Shown: piece after piece, positions 1 to 8,943 of the stretch
How positions within the stretch are numbered: the first letter of the stretch is position 1
Layout: each line of letters starts with the position of its first letter
Assembly (NCBI GenBank): GCA_001418405.1
Contig: LIQL01000042.1
Coordinates: forward strand, 1 to 64,000
Length of the DNA stretch: 64,000 nt
Source of the DNA: Streptomyces diastatochromogenes
Lineage (GTDB): Bacteria; Actinomycetota; Actinomycetes; Streptomycetales; Streptomycetaceae
Reading direction: 5' to 3'
The notes under the pieces: model-generated
What the model was told of the DNA's origin: nothing
Databases searched by the model: none
What the model saw: the letters and a program-made list of their open reading frames with translations, nothing else
Position numbers and translations under genes: made by a program

Positions 1-246
1 AGGCGGGCGCAGCCAGGATCTCGGGCAGGGGCAACTGCCCGCTGACGAGACCCATCTGCACCTTGACCGGGGGCGTCTTGACCTGGAGCTTGTGACCGAT
101 CTGTGCCGAGTGCCGGTTGAAGGTGGAGCGCGCCATGCGCAGGTTGGCCGCACCGACGCCCGGATCGTGCCCGAAGGAGATCTGCTCAAGAACCAGACGC
201 TCCGTAGCGGTCAGAGGGGTGATGAGGATCTCGTTGAGCCGGGTCA
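1..246 (-). CDS. partial small LuxR/GerE-type HTH protein (start only)
   Basis: The 3' end lies beyond the left edge, so only the first 82 codons are visible. The ATG at 246 is chosen because AGGAGG sits about six bases upstream. Residues about 11-60 read as a GerE-like helix-turn-helix: LTATERLVLEQI is the first helix and RMARSTFNRHSAQIGHKL the later recognition region. No receiver or ligand domain precedes it. Proteins of this kind bind DNA; the target is unknown. Its layout resembles the HTH-only protein at 15624-16136. The missing C-terminus could change the call. Confidence 0.7.
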
Positions 247-587
247 TGCCGGTGCCTCCTGGGGAGTGGGTGTTCGGGTGTCCCTGGCCGGTTCGCGTCG
301 GCCCATCCCGCTACGGCGCGATGCCGGCCAGGGACAAGGTCGCGTCCTGGAGCGGACGCGCCGGACGCTGACGGCACGGGCCGCCGCGTCCGGAGCCGAC
401 GAGCACGGAGTTCATCCCAACCGCTCCGCCTTGGGGGATGAGCGACCGCGCGAGAGTTCTGGGGTGACACGGATGCGCATACCGCAGGGGCACGGACGCA
501 CTGGTGGTACTGGTAACCCGGGCCGCAGAGCCTGCCCCTGACGCACCTGCTGGCCAGTCTGGTGCGCGGTGCGGCCGGTAGATTCGG
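247..587. other. 340-base gap, no firm gene
   Basis: No convincing gene is seen between the HTH protein and the NTPase operon. One minus-strand frame at 311-415 would give a 34-residue basic peptide (start MNSVLVGSGRGG) with GGAG eight bases upstream of its ATG, but its composition looks like a chance frame in GC-rich DNA. The gap should hold the promoter of the HTH gene and the end of the NTPase operon. Confidence 0.4.
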
Positions 588-2789
588 TCACTGGATCCGC
601 TGAAGCCGGTCTTGGACCCGGTTCGCATCGCGGCGGCTGATGGGCTCGTAGAGGCGGAGGGCCTCGATGAGCAGCTTGCGAGCCTGGTCTCGGCGCCCTG
701 CTTCCTGCACGGTCTGGCCGAGCATCTCCAGGCTGTGAGCGGTCCAGCGCACCGCTCCGTGCGCGGCGAACTCATCCGCAGCTTGGCGGCCCAGTGTCTC
801 GGCCTGGGTGAGCTCGCCGTTCTGCGCATGCGCACGGGCGAGCCAAGCCAGGGCCCGTCCGGCGTCGAACGGGTCGGGGATCGAAAGAAGGACAGCGCGT
901 GCCGAGGTCAAGGCGGTGATGGCGGCGCCAGGACGACCGAGTCCGAGGTGGGCCTTACCGAGGCAGATATCGGTGAGCGCCATTCCGCGCCGGTAGAAGA
1001 TCTGGTCCCGCTCGTTGTCGGCCCTCTCGCCCAGACGCGCTCGTAGGGCGCGCGCTTCCAGGAGCAGGGGGACGGCCTCGTCCAGCAGACCCGCTTGCAG
1101 GCGCGTGGTGCCGAGTTCGTGCCGGGCCTGGGACTCGCTGCGTTCGTCCCTGTCCGCGCATGCCGACTCCAGGACCCGTGTGTAGGCGGCGAAGGCCTCG
1201 TCGTAGCGGCCGACGCCCCGCAGGGCAACGCCCATGGTGCCCAGGAGTTCCCGCTCGGCCATGCAATCGCCGCCCCGTCGAGCGGCCTGGATGCCAAGTT
1301 CGTGGCTCTCGAACCACAGGGGATAGTCGTGGGATTCGCGCAGGTAGACCCACCAGGCGTGGGCTTGTTGCCAGACGTACCCGTCGAGGCCAGCCGTGTC
1401 CCCGGCGCGGATCGCGGCGATCGTGTTGTACCGCTGAGACTTCAGCCATGCGAGGGCGGTGGCCTCATCGGGGAAGGTGATCGGCTCGGCGGGCAGGTAG
1501 TCGTAGTCCCGGGCCAGGGGGCGGTGGGTCGGGGTGATGAGGCGCTCGGCCGTGGTGGTGGTCGCCAGGTAGAAGTCGAGGGTGCGCCGGAGGGTCTCGG
1601 CCTGGTCTTCGGTGGTGTCGTCCTGGGCGGCGAGGTGGGCGGCATGCGCGCGGGCGGCATCGTGGAAGCGGTACAGGGGGCCTCGCGCGGGGTGGGCGTC
1701 GGCGCTGGCTGCTTCGAGCAGGTGTGCCTCGTGCAGATCTTCAAGCACCTGGGCTGCGGCGTCATGAGTCAGGTTGCACGCGGCCGCTGTCGTCGCGGTG
1801 TCGAGGTCGAGGAGGAAGAGGTTGCCCAAGCGCCGGTAGGCCCGGCCAACCGCTGGAGGCAGTTGTTGATAGGCGTGGTCGAGTGCCGTCGTCACGGCTG
1901 CCTCCTGGGAGTCGTAGGCGATGCGTGCGTTACTCGGTTGCGGGAGCCGTGCGGACAGTGCGGCGTTGAGCTCGGCGAGGGACCGGTCCGGCTGGGCGAC
2001 GAGTTCGTTGACGGTGAGCGCCAGGGCGAAGGGGAGTCCCGCCGTGAGGCGCGCGATCTGCCGGGCCACCGGGAGTGTCCGGGAGACGCGGTCCTCGCCC
2101 AGGCAACGGGTGAGGTAGTCCAGGACGGCGTCCTCGTCGAAGGGGCCGAGCTGGTGCAGCACGGCGCCGTCGGAGGCGAGATCCGCCAGCAGCTCACGGC
2201 TCGTGGCGATGACAAGGTGGCCCGATCCGCCGGGGAGCAGGTGGCGGATCTGGTCGGCGCGCACAGCGTTGTCCAGGAGGAGGCACACCGGCCGGTCAGG
2301 GTCGGCGGCTGTGGCCGACCGCCACGAGGCGGCCAGCTCGTCCGGTGAGGTGGGCTGTGCACCGGGCCGCAGCGATCGCAGGAGCTGGGCGAGGACTTCC
2401 GGGGTGCGGGCGGGGCCTTCGGGGGCGTAGCCGCGCAGGTCGGCGTAGAGCTGGCCGGCGGGGAAGCGGTCGCGGCGCTGGTGGAGGAATCGCGTCGCGA
2501 GGGCGCTCTTGCCGATCCCGCTTCCTCCACTGATCGCGACGATCCGCGCGGTGTCGGCCGGTAGGCGCTTCAGGCCGGTCTCGATCGCGGCCATGTCGGT
2601 GACGCGGTCTGTGAACGACGCCGGGACGGGAAGGAGCTGGTGCGGCGTGGGTGGCGTGAGGAGCGCGGGATGGTGGAGGTGGAGTGTCTGGATCACTCCG
2701 GCTTGCACGCTGTGACCGTTGACGACGCCGCCGGTGATCGTGTTCGCCACCGTTGTGCCGCCTGGGCCGGGCTTGAGGAGGCCGGTCAC
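588..2789 (-). CDS. NB-ARC/STAND-type NTPase with C-terminal helical repeats
   Basis: A 733-residue protein with a Walker A loop GGSGIGKS at about 88-95, a Walker B strand CLLLD at about 169-173, a sensor-like IATSR near 195 and a GLP motif near 251. The C-terminal half is rich in TPR-like helices. STAND ATPases act as switches that oligomerise on binding a trigger; the trigger is unknown here. The first 45 residues carry VQAGVIQTLHLHH, matching VQAGTIFGGVHHH in the upstream gene. The GTG at 2789 overlaps the upstream stop by four bases (GTGA) and follows GGAGGAGC, so the longer frame to 3206 is rejected. It lacks the N-terminal DNA-binding domain of AfsR/SARP regulators and any recognisable effector domain. 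It could be a regulator or part of an immune-type system. Confidence 0.85.
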   Translation of the reverse strand: MTGLLKPGPGGTTVANTITGGVVNGHSVQAGVIQTLHLHHPALLTPPTPHQLLPVPASFTDRVTDMAAIETGLKRLPADTARIVAISGGSGIGKSALATRFLHQRRDRFPAGQLYADLRGYAPEGPARTPEVLAQLLRSLRPGAQPTSPDELAASWRSATAADPDRPVCLLLDNAVRADQIRHLLPGGSGHLVIATSRELLADLASDGAVLHQLGPFDEDAVLDYLTRCLGEDRVSRTLPVARQIARLTAGLPFALALTVNELVAQPDRSLAELNAALSARLPQPSNARIAYDSQEAAVTTALDHAYQQLPPAVGRAYRRLGNLFLLDLDTATTAAACNLTHDAAAQVLEDLHEAHLLEAASADAHPARGPLYRFHDAARAHAAHLAAQDDTTEDQAETLRRTLDFYLATTTTAERLITPTHRPLARDYDYLPAEPITFPDEATALAWLKSQRYNTIAAIRAGDTAGLDGYVWQQAHAWWVYLRESHDYPLWFESHELGIQAARRGGDCMAERELLGTMGVALRGVGRYDEAFAAYTRVLESACADRDERSESQARHELGTTRLQAGLLDEAVPLLLEARALRARLGERADNERDQIFYRRGMALTDICLGKAHLGLGRPGAAITALTSARAVLLSIPDPFDAGRALAWLARAHAQNGELTQAETLGRQAADEFAAHGAVRWTAHSLEMLGQTVQEAGRRDQARKLLIEALRLYEPISRRDANRVQDRLQRIQ

Positions 2790-4876
2790 AGCTCCTCCAC
2801 CAGCTGCCGGATGCGGTCGGCCTCGGTGGGGCGGACCCGGTCGTACAGGTCCGCGCTGCGCTGGTAGTGGCGCAGCGCGCGCTCGCGGTCGCCGTTGGCC
2901 TGATGGGCTTCGGCCAGCATGCCGAGGGTGCGGGCCTGCCAGAGGATGCTGCCTGCCTCGGTGATGGTCTCCAGGGCGGTTTCCATCTCGGTGGTGCCGG
3001 TGGCGGTCTGGCCGAGGAGGACTTGCGTGTGCCCGTGGAGAGCGAGTGCGCGGGCGGCTTCGTAGGGTTCCTGGGCGTCCAGGAGGAGCGTGCGGGCTCG
3101 ACCGAGTCTGGACAGGGCCTGGTGCGGCGTGCCGGTGGCGAGCGCGGTCTCGCCCAGGCGGATGAGGGCAAGGCCGACGCCGCGCTGGTACCCGCACTGT
3201 TCCCACCGGGCGACGGCCAGAGCGAGGTGTTCCTCGGCTTCGTGTGGGCGTCCGGCCTCCAGGTGGCAGCCGCCGAGGCCGAGGTGAGCCTGTCCCTCGT
3301 CACGAACATCAGCGCTGGCGCGGGCCGCGTCCAGCATCCCGGTGTACCAGTCGATGGCGGCCTGGCCGCGGCCGGCCGCGGCCAGGCCGATGGCCCCGGA
3401 GGCCAGCATCTGGCGTTGCGCGGCGGGGTTGTTCGCGCTGTGGGCGGCGGCGAGCCCGATTTCGTGTGCGGCGGCCCACAGGGTGTAGGGGTGGCGGAAC
3501 TGGAAGAGCGGCCAGAAGGCGTCGGTCGTCTTCCAGGCGGTGTCGTACCAGGCAGCGGTTTCGGCGGCGCGCAGGGTGCCGAGGAGGTTGCGCTGGTGAG
3601 AGTCCAGCCAGGCCAGCGCGCCCGTGTCGTCGTCGAAGGGGAGGCGGACCGGCGGCGGGGGGCCATCGGTGACGCGGCGCAGCGTGGCCTGGGCCGGAGT
3701 GAGGCGGAACTGCGCGTGGGTGGCGATCAGGAGCATCCAGTCGCACAGGCGTCGGCGGACGTTCTTTCGGTCCTGCTCCGGGTCGTGTTCAGCGGCAAGG
3801 TCGCAGGCATACTCGCGAGCTGCGGCGGCCATCCGGTAGCGCACGGGTCGGGCGGCATGTGCTGCGAGCGGTTCCAGCAGCTGCTCGTCGGCCAGGACCT
3901 CCAGGAGCCATTCAGCGGTGGCCCATTCCATCGCGCCGGCTGCGGCCGCCAGGTCCGGATCGACATCATCGGTCGGCAGGAGACCCAGGTACCGATACAG
4001 GCGCTGGGCGTCCGCGTCCAAGCTGTTGTACGTCGCGGCGAGAGCGGTGGTGATGGCCATCCGGACACGGTCCTCGGGGTGGGCACGGGCATCAGTGGGA
4101 TAGGTGAGGGTGTCGGCGGCGGAGCGAAGGCTCCGCTCGGGCCGGGCTCCCAGCCGGGCACCTGCCAGGACCAGGGGCAGTGGCAGGTGGAGGCACGCCT
4201 CAGCGATCTTGGCGGCGGCCTCGGGGTCGGCCGTGATGCGGGTGGTGCCCGCGAATCGACCGAGCAGCTCGAGCGACGCGGCAGGACGCAGTGGCCCGAC
4301 TCGGATGAACTCGGCTGCATCCGCAGCGAGTTCGCCGAGCGCGGTTCGGCTGGTGGCGACGGTAAGGCTCGATGCCCCGCCCGGCAGCAGCTGCCGGATC
4401 TGTGCGGCCGAGGTGGCGTTATCGAGGAGTACGGCGACAGCCCGGTGAGCGGTGGCCGTGCGCCACAGGCCGGCCAGTTCTTGAAGATCGTCGGACGGGG
4501 CGGGCAGGCCGAGGGCACGCAGCCATCCGGACAGGACCGTCTGTGCCGCGGTGCTCCCGGTGAGGGTGCTCAGATCGGCGTACAGGTGTCCGTCTTCGTA
4601 GGTGTCTTGACGGTGGAGCCAGTGGGTCGCGAGTCCGGTCTTGCCGGCGCCAGCAAGACCGGTGATCGCCAGGATCGTGGCCCCGGCCGTACGCGCCGTC
4701 TCCAGGGCGTGCAGCTGCTCGGCGCGGTTGGTGAAGTGGCGGGGCGCCGACGGAAGTTGACGAGGTGCCGGGTAGATCACGGCCGGGGCGTGGTGGTGGA
4801 CGCCGCCGAAGATGGTGCCGGCCTGCACGGCCATCCCGGACAGGTGTGCCGATCCGCTGATCTCATTTGTGGTCAT
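2786..4876 (-). CDS. NB-ARC/STAND-type NTPase with TPR-like repeats (second copy)
   Basis: A 696-residue relative of the downstream gene. The Walker A loop GLAGAGKT is at 73-80 and the Walker B strand VAVLLD at 147-152. After the NTPase and winged-helix region, the C-terminal third is TPR-like, with repeated alanine-rich helices such as HLGLGGCHLEAGRPHEAEEH. The N-terminus has VQAGTIFGGVHHH at 17-29, apparently the only part besides the ATPase core shared with its neighbour. The ATG at 4876 follows GGAGGGAG and lies 14 bases inside the preceding small gene, so coupled translation is likely. Two tandem copies with one short N-terminal signature suggest they work together. What they sense and what they control cannot be read from the sequence. 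Confidence 0.85.
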   Translation of the reverse strand: MTTNEISGSAHLSGMAVQAGTIFGGVHHHAPAVIYPAPRQLPSAPRHFTNRAEQLHALETARTAGATILAITGLAGAGKTGLATHWLHRQDTYEDGHLYADLSTLTGSTAAQTVLSGWLRALGLPAPSDDLQELAGLWRTATAHRAVAVLLDNATSAAQIRQLLPGGASSLTVATSRTALGELAADAAEFIRVGPLRPAASLELLGRFAGTTRITADPEAAAKIAEACLHLPLPLVLAGARLGARPERSLRSAADTLTYPTDARAHPEDRVRMAITTALAATYNSLDADAQRLYRYLGLLPTDDVDPDLAAAAGAMEWATAEWLLEVLADEQLLEPLAAHAARPVRYRMAAAAREYACDLAAEHDPEQDRKNVRRRLCDWMLLIATHAQFRLTPAQATLRRVTDGPPPPVRLPFDDDTGALAWLDSHQRNLLGTLRAAETAAWYDTAWKTTDAFWPLFQFRHPYTLWAAAHEIGLAAAHSANNPAAQRQMLASGAIGLAAAGRGQAAIDWYTGMLDAARASADVRDEGQAHLGLGGCHLEAGRPHEAEEHLALAVARWEQCGYQRGVGLALIRLGETALATGTPHQALSRLGRARTLLLDAQEPYEAARALALHGHTQVLLGQTATGTTEMETALETITEAGSILWQARTLGMLAEAHQANGDRERALRHYQRSADLYDRVRPTEADRIRQLVEEL

Positions 4877-5069
4877 CGCGTGCTCCCTCCGCGGCCGCGG
4901 AGGGCTCGGCGATGGCAAGGTGGGCGGGGATGCGGAGCGGTTCGTCTGTGTGGAACGTCGCTATCGGCCCGGCGTACGTCTCCCGTGGCCACAGGGACGC
5001 CAGCAGTTGGCGAAGAAGGAGAGGTGCCAAAGGCTCTATCGCCCCCAGGGCGACCGCGGTCATGTTCAC
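4863..5069 (-). CDS. small hypothetical protein, 68 residues
   Basis: A short gene joining the 172-residue gene upstream to the NTPase genes. Its GTG at 5069 overlaps the upstream TGA (GTGA), with GGGAG about seven bases before it, and its stop lies 14 bases inside the next gene. That tight packing is the main evidence. The product starts MNMTAVALGAIEPLAPLLLR, with an aliphatic amphipathic first half and a polar, acidic tail. No domain or signal peptide is recognised. It may be an accessory to the NTPase pair. Confidence 0.6.
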   Translation of the reverse strand: MNMTAVALGAIEPLAPLLLRQLLASLWPRETYAGPIATFHTDEPLRIPAHLAIAEPSAAAEGARDDHK

Positions 5070-5584
5070 TGGATGCGCTCCCGAGAGCCGGTCCGTACTC
5101 GGTGGTTACGGCTCGGGTCGTCGTGCACCGGCCGGTGCTCGTCGTGCGTGTGTGGCCCCTCGCAGGTGGGCAATGCCGTCGTGGGTGGGGCGCTGATCGT
5201 GCGCAGCAGGTCCAGGACGTCGTTCTGGGTGCGTCCGTGGACCTTCTCCCAGATCGAGACGTCGGTGGTGCCAAGGTGAGCGGGACGTCCTGTGTCGAGT
5301 GCGGAGTTCAGCCGGGCCAGCGCCTCACGTCGCAGCTGGTGGGGGATGCCGCTGCGGTCCGTCCCGGTCACGGCCTCGATGGCCTGGCTGATCGTGCACG
5401 GTGTGGACGCCGCGTCATCGGGCCTCTGGAGGTACGGAGTCCACCCTCGGGAGATGAGGACGTCGCAGGCCAGTTGCAGGATGGCGCTGACGGCGGCGGG
5501 CAGGGAGGGGAGGCCGTCGGTGGCGGTCGTGGTGGGGCCAGGGCAGGGCCGCGCGTCGTCGCGTGCGGGCGCGGTGACAGGCAT
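5066..5584 (-). CDS. hypothetical protein, first gene of the NTPase operon
   Basis: A 172-residue protein of unknown function. The ATG at 5584 is preferred to the one 15 bases upstream because GGAGAA is six bases before it. Residues about 30-125 are probably the folded part, including SAILQLACDVLISRGWTPYL and SGIPHQLRREALARLNSALD. The His- and Arg-rich end is probably disordered. The stop overlaps the next start (GTGA), so it is expected to be co-translated with the small gene and the two NTPases. No catalytic motif was recognised. Confidence 0.7.
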   Translation of the reverse strand: MPVTAPARDDARPCPGPTTTATDGLPSLPAAVSAILQLACDVLISRGWTPYLQRPDDAASTPCTISQAIEAVTGTDRSGIPHQLRREALARLNSALDTGRPAHLGTTDVSIWEKVHGRTQNDVLDLLRTISAPPTTALPTCEGPHTHDEHRPVHDDPSRNHRVRTGSRERIQ

Positions 5585-5695
5585 GGGTTCTCCGGGCATC
5601 GTTCGAAGGGGGGCGACGAGCGGTGCCGTCGCGTACGCGCAGGTTGACGGAGTGGGCACGGCCGCGCGGCGGGGCACGGGCTGGGGCGCCGGTGG

Positions 5696-6250
5696 TCATG
5701 GCGCTCCCTGGACCGGCGAGCGCGGGACGGTGTGCTGGTGGAGGTGAGGCTCGGGGGCTGGGCGTGCGAGCGCGGGGGCGTGGGGTGAGCCCGGCAGGGC
5801 GAGGTGGGCGTGGGTGCGCCAGGTCGCATACGCGACAGTGCGTGCTGGCGCTCCGTGGTCGACGAGTACGGCGATCTCCAGGTGCGGCAGAGGTTCGGCC
5901 GTGTCGGAGTGCTGACGCAGGAGTTCGGTGGCGGCGGAAAGGCGGTTGTTGCGGGTGGAGTCGGCGAAGAGCACGAGCCGCGCTCTGTCGGCGCCTCGCA
6001 CGGCGCCGTTGCTGGCGAGGTAGGTGTCGGGGCTCGGCCAGCAGCGCGTGCCGAGGAGTGCGGCGAGGCGGTCGGCGGGGGTGAGATTGTCGAGCGTGTT
6101 GACCAGACCGCTGACGGGGCCTGGTGCGGCGATGGCCTCGGCGAGGAGCTTGAGGGCATGGTCGAGCTGGTCACACGAGACGCGGTACCAGGACGGGGCG
6201 AGCAGGGCCCGCAACCGGTCGGCCGACTGTTCCGGGGTAGGCCCGGTCAT
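5696..6250 (-). CDS. hypothetical protein, 184 residues
   Basis: The ATG at 6250 overlaps the stop of the acetyltransferase-like gene (ATGA), which fixes the start and suggests co-translation. Residues 1-135 look like one folded domain, with DQLDHALKLLAEAIAAPGP and ADRARLVLFADSTRNNRLS as the most structured stretches. The last 45 residues are Pro-, Ala- and His-rich and probably disordered. No known family is recognised, and no membrane segment is present. A role linked to the coupled gene is plausible but unproven. Confidence 0.65.
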   Translation of the reverse strand: MTGPTPEQSADRLRALLAPSWYRVSCDQLDHALKLLAEAIAAPGPVSGLVNTLDNLTPADRLAALLGTRCWPSPDTYLASNGAVRGADRARLVLFADSTRNNRLSAATELLRQHSDTAEPLPHLEIAVLVDHGAPARTVAYATWRTHAHLALPGSPHAPALARPAPEPHLHQHTVPRSPVQGAP

Positions 6251-6840
6251 GGTGCCACCGGCGTGACGGGCTGTTCGGTCAGAGGGACGCTACTGCTGAT
6301 CAGGGCGGACAGGCCGGGCATCTCCTCGGCCGGGCACTGCATCAGGACGACCGACCCGGCCGCAGCGCCGGTGCCCTCCGTGTGAACGTTGACGCGGTGC
6401 CACCCGCAGGTTTCCCGGAGATAGGTGACCAGCCGGGTTTCTTCCCCGCCGGGGGAGACGGGCACTTCGCAACGGACCCACCGCGATCCCAGGCGGGCGG
6501 CGAAGTCGCGTGCCCACAGGGTCATCAGCTTGCCCGGCCGGTCGGTCCGGCCCGGGACGATGCAGGCGGCGGAGACCAGCATCGTCGGCTCGGTCCGCTG
6601 CTTCTGGTCCCAGCGGTCGAGTGTCGGGGTGCGGTGGAGCTGCAGCAAGCCGACGAGCTCACCGTCTTCGAGCAGGGCGACGACGTCGGCGTCGTCGCGG
6701 ACCGCGGCCCGTATGGCTGTGGTGTTCCGGGACAGCCGGCGTCGGTCCAGCCACCGTGAGCGGGCATCCGCCAGGATGATCGCGTCCGTGCGCTCTGAGG
6801 GGTCGAGTGGGCGGACCTGGTAGGTGGTGGCAGTGGGCAT
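6247..6840 (-). CDS. possible GNAT-type N-acetyltransferase
   Basis: A 197-residue protein read from the ATG at 6840, with AGGA about seven bases upstream. The pattern suggests the GNAT fold: an N-terminal YQVRPLDPSERTDAIILAD strand-helix, a central strand ALLEDGELVGLLQLHRTP, and a later strand TMLVSAACIVPGRTDRPGKL where acetyl-CoA-binding motif A would be expected. The usual R/Q-x-x-G-x-G/A is only loosely matched. The region WVRCEVPVSPGGEETRLVTY would hold motif B. The substrate is unknown. It is coupled by ATGA to the 184-residue gene. A non-catalytic GNAT relative is possible. Confidence 0.6.
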   Translation of the reverse strand: MPTATTYQVRPLDPSERTDAIILADARSRWLDRRRLSRNTTAIRAAVRDDADVVALLEDGELVGLLQLHRTPTLDRWDQKQRTEPTMLVSAACIVPGRTDRPGKLMTLWARDFAARLGSRWVRCEVPVSPGGEETRLVTYLRETCGWHRVNVHTEGTGAAAGSVVLMQCPAEEMPGLSALISSSVPLTEQPVTPVAP

Positions 6841-6916
6841 CGCGGGTCCTGGGGTGGTGGCGGGCAGAAGCGAGAGGCACACGCAAGGGCTCGTGTGGTC
6901 CTTGGCCGTACGGCGG

Positions 6917-7588
6917 CTATGCCGCAGTGGGGTGCAGCGGCGGGGCGAGGGCCCCGGACAGCAGCAGCTCGGCGGCTTCGATCACAGTTGAGACGGTGTG
7001 CGCTGGTACGGGGTCCTGCTCGGAGCGTTCTCTGTCTCCCTTGACCCACACGGTGGTCAGCCCGGCAGCGTTGCCCCCGGCGATGTCCGCGCCGAGGTCG
7101 TCGCCGATGACGACGGCGCTGTCGGTCCGCAGGTCGTCGAGCGCGATGCGGAAGATCGTGGGGTCTGGTTTGCGGATGCCGTACTCGCCGGAGATCACCA
7201 CGGTGCCGAACAAGGGTGCCAAGCGGCTGCGGCGCAGCTTCAGACGCTGGCTGGCCGGGTCGCCATTGGTCACGACGCCCAGCCGCCAGCCTGTGTCCTT
7301 CAGCGCGCCGATCGCCGCGCAGACCTCAGCTCGGTGAGGGACGAGCTCGGCGGTGCGGCGGCGGTACTTGGCGTGGAGGGTGGCGATGGACTCCGGCACG
7401 CCGAAGGAGTTCTTGATGTCGGCGAAGAAGTCGTGGCGCTGGCCGCGGTGGCGATGGTCGGCCTCGACGAGCCACTCCATCGGTACGCCGTAGTGGTCGG
7501 CGAACTGCTCGCCCCAGCGGGCGAAGGCGGTGTCGTGGTCGGTGAGTGTGCTGTCGAGATCGAACAGTACGGCCTTGTCGGTGAACAT
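6917..7588 (-). CDS. HAD-superfamily hydrolase
   Basis: A 223-residue soluble HAD phosphatase-like protein with all four motifs. FDLDSTLTD near 9-17 supplies the nucleophile and acid/base aspartates, VVTNG near 105-109 is motif II, YGIRKPDP near 135-142 supplies the motif III lysine, and IGDDLGADI near 162-170 is motif IV. An alpha-helical cap lies between motifs I and II, as in subfamily IA. Such enzymes remove phosphate from small metabolites, or act on haloacids; the substrate cannot be told. It lies between the acyl-CoA dehydrogenase and the acetyltransferase-like gene on the same strand and may belong to their transcript. Confidence 0.9.
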   Translation of the reverse strand: MFTDKAVLFDLDSTLTDHDTAFARWGEQFADHYGVPMEWLVEADHRHRGQRHDFFADIKNSFGVPESIATLHAKYRRRTAELVPHRAEVCAAIGALKDTGWRLGVVTNGDPASQRLKLRRSRLAPLFGTVVISGEYGIRKPDPTIFRIALDDLRTDSAVVIGDDLGADIAGGNAAGLTTVWVKGDRERSEQDPVPAHTVSTVIEAAELLLSGALAPPLHPTAA

Positions 7589-7675
7589 GCGGGTGGCTCC
7601 AGGGGGCGTGGGTTGTCTCCGGTGTACAGCCGAGCAGCGGGCGGGAGGGTGAGGACCGGCCGTGCTGGGGCACTG

Positions 7676-8890
7676 TCAGAGGGGGACGGCGGTCGCCTTC
7701 TCCGGGAGTGGTTCGTGTGGGTGGGCAAGGCGTCGTGAGTACTGGCCCTTGGAGGTGCCCAGGGCTGTCTCGGCCAGCCGCAGCAGCTGGATGTCGGAGG
7801 TGCCGGCGGGCGCGAAGATGTGGTGGGCATCGCGCAGATAGCGCTCGATGGGGCGGTTGGTGTAGAGGCCCGCGGCTGCGTGGATCTCCATGGCAGTGCG
7901 GGCGGAGTCCAGGGCTTGTTCGACGTTGACGTACTTGGCGTTCATCAGTTCCGCGTCGCATGGCATGCCCCGGTCCAGAAGGCTGGCGGCGTGGTAGGCG
8001 GTGGTCCGTGCGGTCATCACCCGGGACTGGATCTGTCCGAGCTTGTGCTGGACGGTGGGCAGCTCGTGGAGCGGCTTGCCGTAGCGGATGCGCTCCTGGC
8101 AGAAGGCCGTGGTGGTTTCCAGGATCGCCTGGTGCAGGCCGAGTGCGACGGCGGTGAGGTTGGGCCGCCCGTACAGGATGCTGGAGGAGTAGGCGACGTC
8201 CTTGCCGTCTCCCTCGTTCCCGAGCCGGTTGGCTGCGGGGACTCGGCAGTCCTGGAAGACCAGCTCGCCGAAGGAGAAGCCGTGCAGGCCCAGCGTTTCC
8301 TGGTGCGGGGTCAGGGACAGGCCGGGGCGGTCGGCTTCGACGAGGAAGGCGGTGAGGCCGTTCGAGCCTTCCCCGGTGCGCGCGACGACTCCGTGGAGGT
8401 GCCCGATGTGGGAGTTACCGACGTACATCTTGGACCCGTTGAGGATGTAGTCGTCTCCGTCGCGTACGGCGGTGGTCTCCATGCCGAGGACGTGGCTGCC
8501 GGATGCCGCTTCTGTGACGGCGATGGTGGGCAGGCAGGTGCCGGCGGCCACCTGCGGCAGCCAGGTCTGCTTCTGCTCTTCGCTGCCGAAGTGGGTGATC
8601 TTGGCGACGCCGAGCTGGGATGCCTGCACCACGGCGCCCATCGCACCGTTGACCCGGGACAGCTCCTCGACGATCAGCGTCTTGGCGAGGTGGCCCTCGC
8701 CCATCCCTCCGTACTTGGTCGGGATGGTGACGCCGATCCATCCGCGGAGGGCGATCTGCTCGGCGAGGTCCCGCTCGATCGCGCGGCTGGCCTCCATGTC
8801 GGCTACGCGCGGCGCGACGACGCTCTCCGCGAAGTGCCGTACTTCCTCGCGTAGTTCACGGTGGTTGCGCATCAGAAATAGCTCGGACAT
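7676..8890 (-). CDS. acyl-CoA dehydrogenase family flavoprotein
   Basis: A 404-residue protein of usual length for the acyl-CoA dehydrogenase family. The flavin-binding stretch around 120-165 (LPTIAVTEAASGSHVLGM, then GSKMYVGNSHIGHLHGVVAR) is the family signature, and APAGTSDIQLLRLAE near 370 is the C-terminal FAD/helix motif. The enzyme should oxidise an acyl-CoA or carrier-bound acyl group at the alpha-beta bond with FAD. Many Streptomyces members serve secondary metabolism. It sits 53 bases downstream of the GAF/conservon operon, which may be chance or a transcriptional link. The ATG at 8890 gives the expected N-terminus. Confidence 0.92.
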   Translation of the reverse strand: MSELFLMRNHRELREEVRHFAESVVAPRVADMEASRAIERDLAEQIALRGWIGVTIPTKYGGMGEGHLAKTLIVEELSRVNGAMGAVVQASQLGVAKITHFGSEEQKQTWLPQVAAGTCLPTIAVTEAASGSHVLGMETTAVRDGDDYILNGSKMYVGNSHIGHLHGVVARTGEGSNGLTAFLVEADRPGLSLTPHQETLGLHGFSFGELVFQDCRVPAANRLGNEGDGKDVAYSSSILYGRPNLTAVALGLHQAILETTTAFCQERIRYGKPLHELPTVQHKLGQIQSRVMTARTTAYHAASLLDRGMPCDAELMNAKYVNVEQALDSARTAMEIHAAAGLYTNRPIERYLRDAHHIFAPAGTSDIQLLRLAETALGTSKGQYSRRLAHPHEPLPEKATAVPL

Positions 8891-8943
8891 TCCCCTGTTT
8901 CCCCTCCCTGGGCCACCCGCCGGGACTTCGCGGGCGGCGCTGA

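Noticed and set aside
311-415. 34-residue minus-strand peptide with GGAG upstream
   Set aside because: Composition resembles random GC-rich translation and there is no partner gene; kept only as a note in the gap entry.
2867-5647. A 926-codon plus-strand open frame opposite the NTPase genes
   Set aside because: Gly/Val/Arg-rich shadow of the minus-strand NTPase coding sequence; no start signal.
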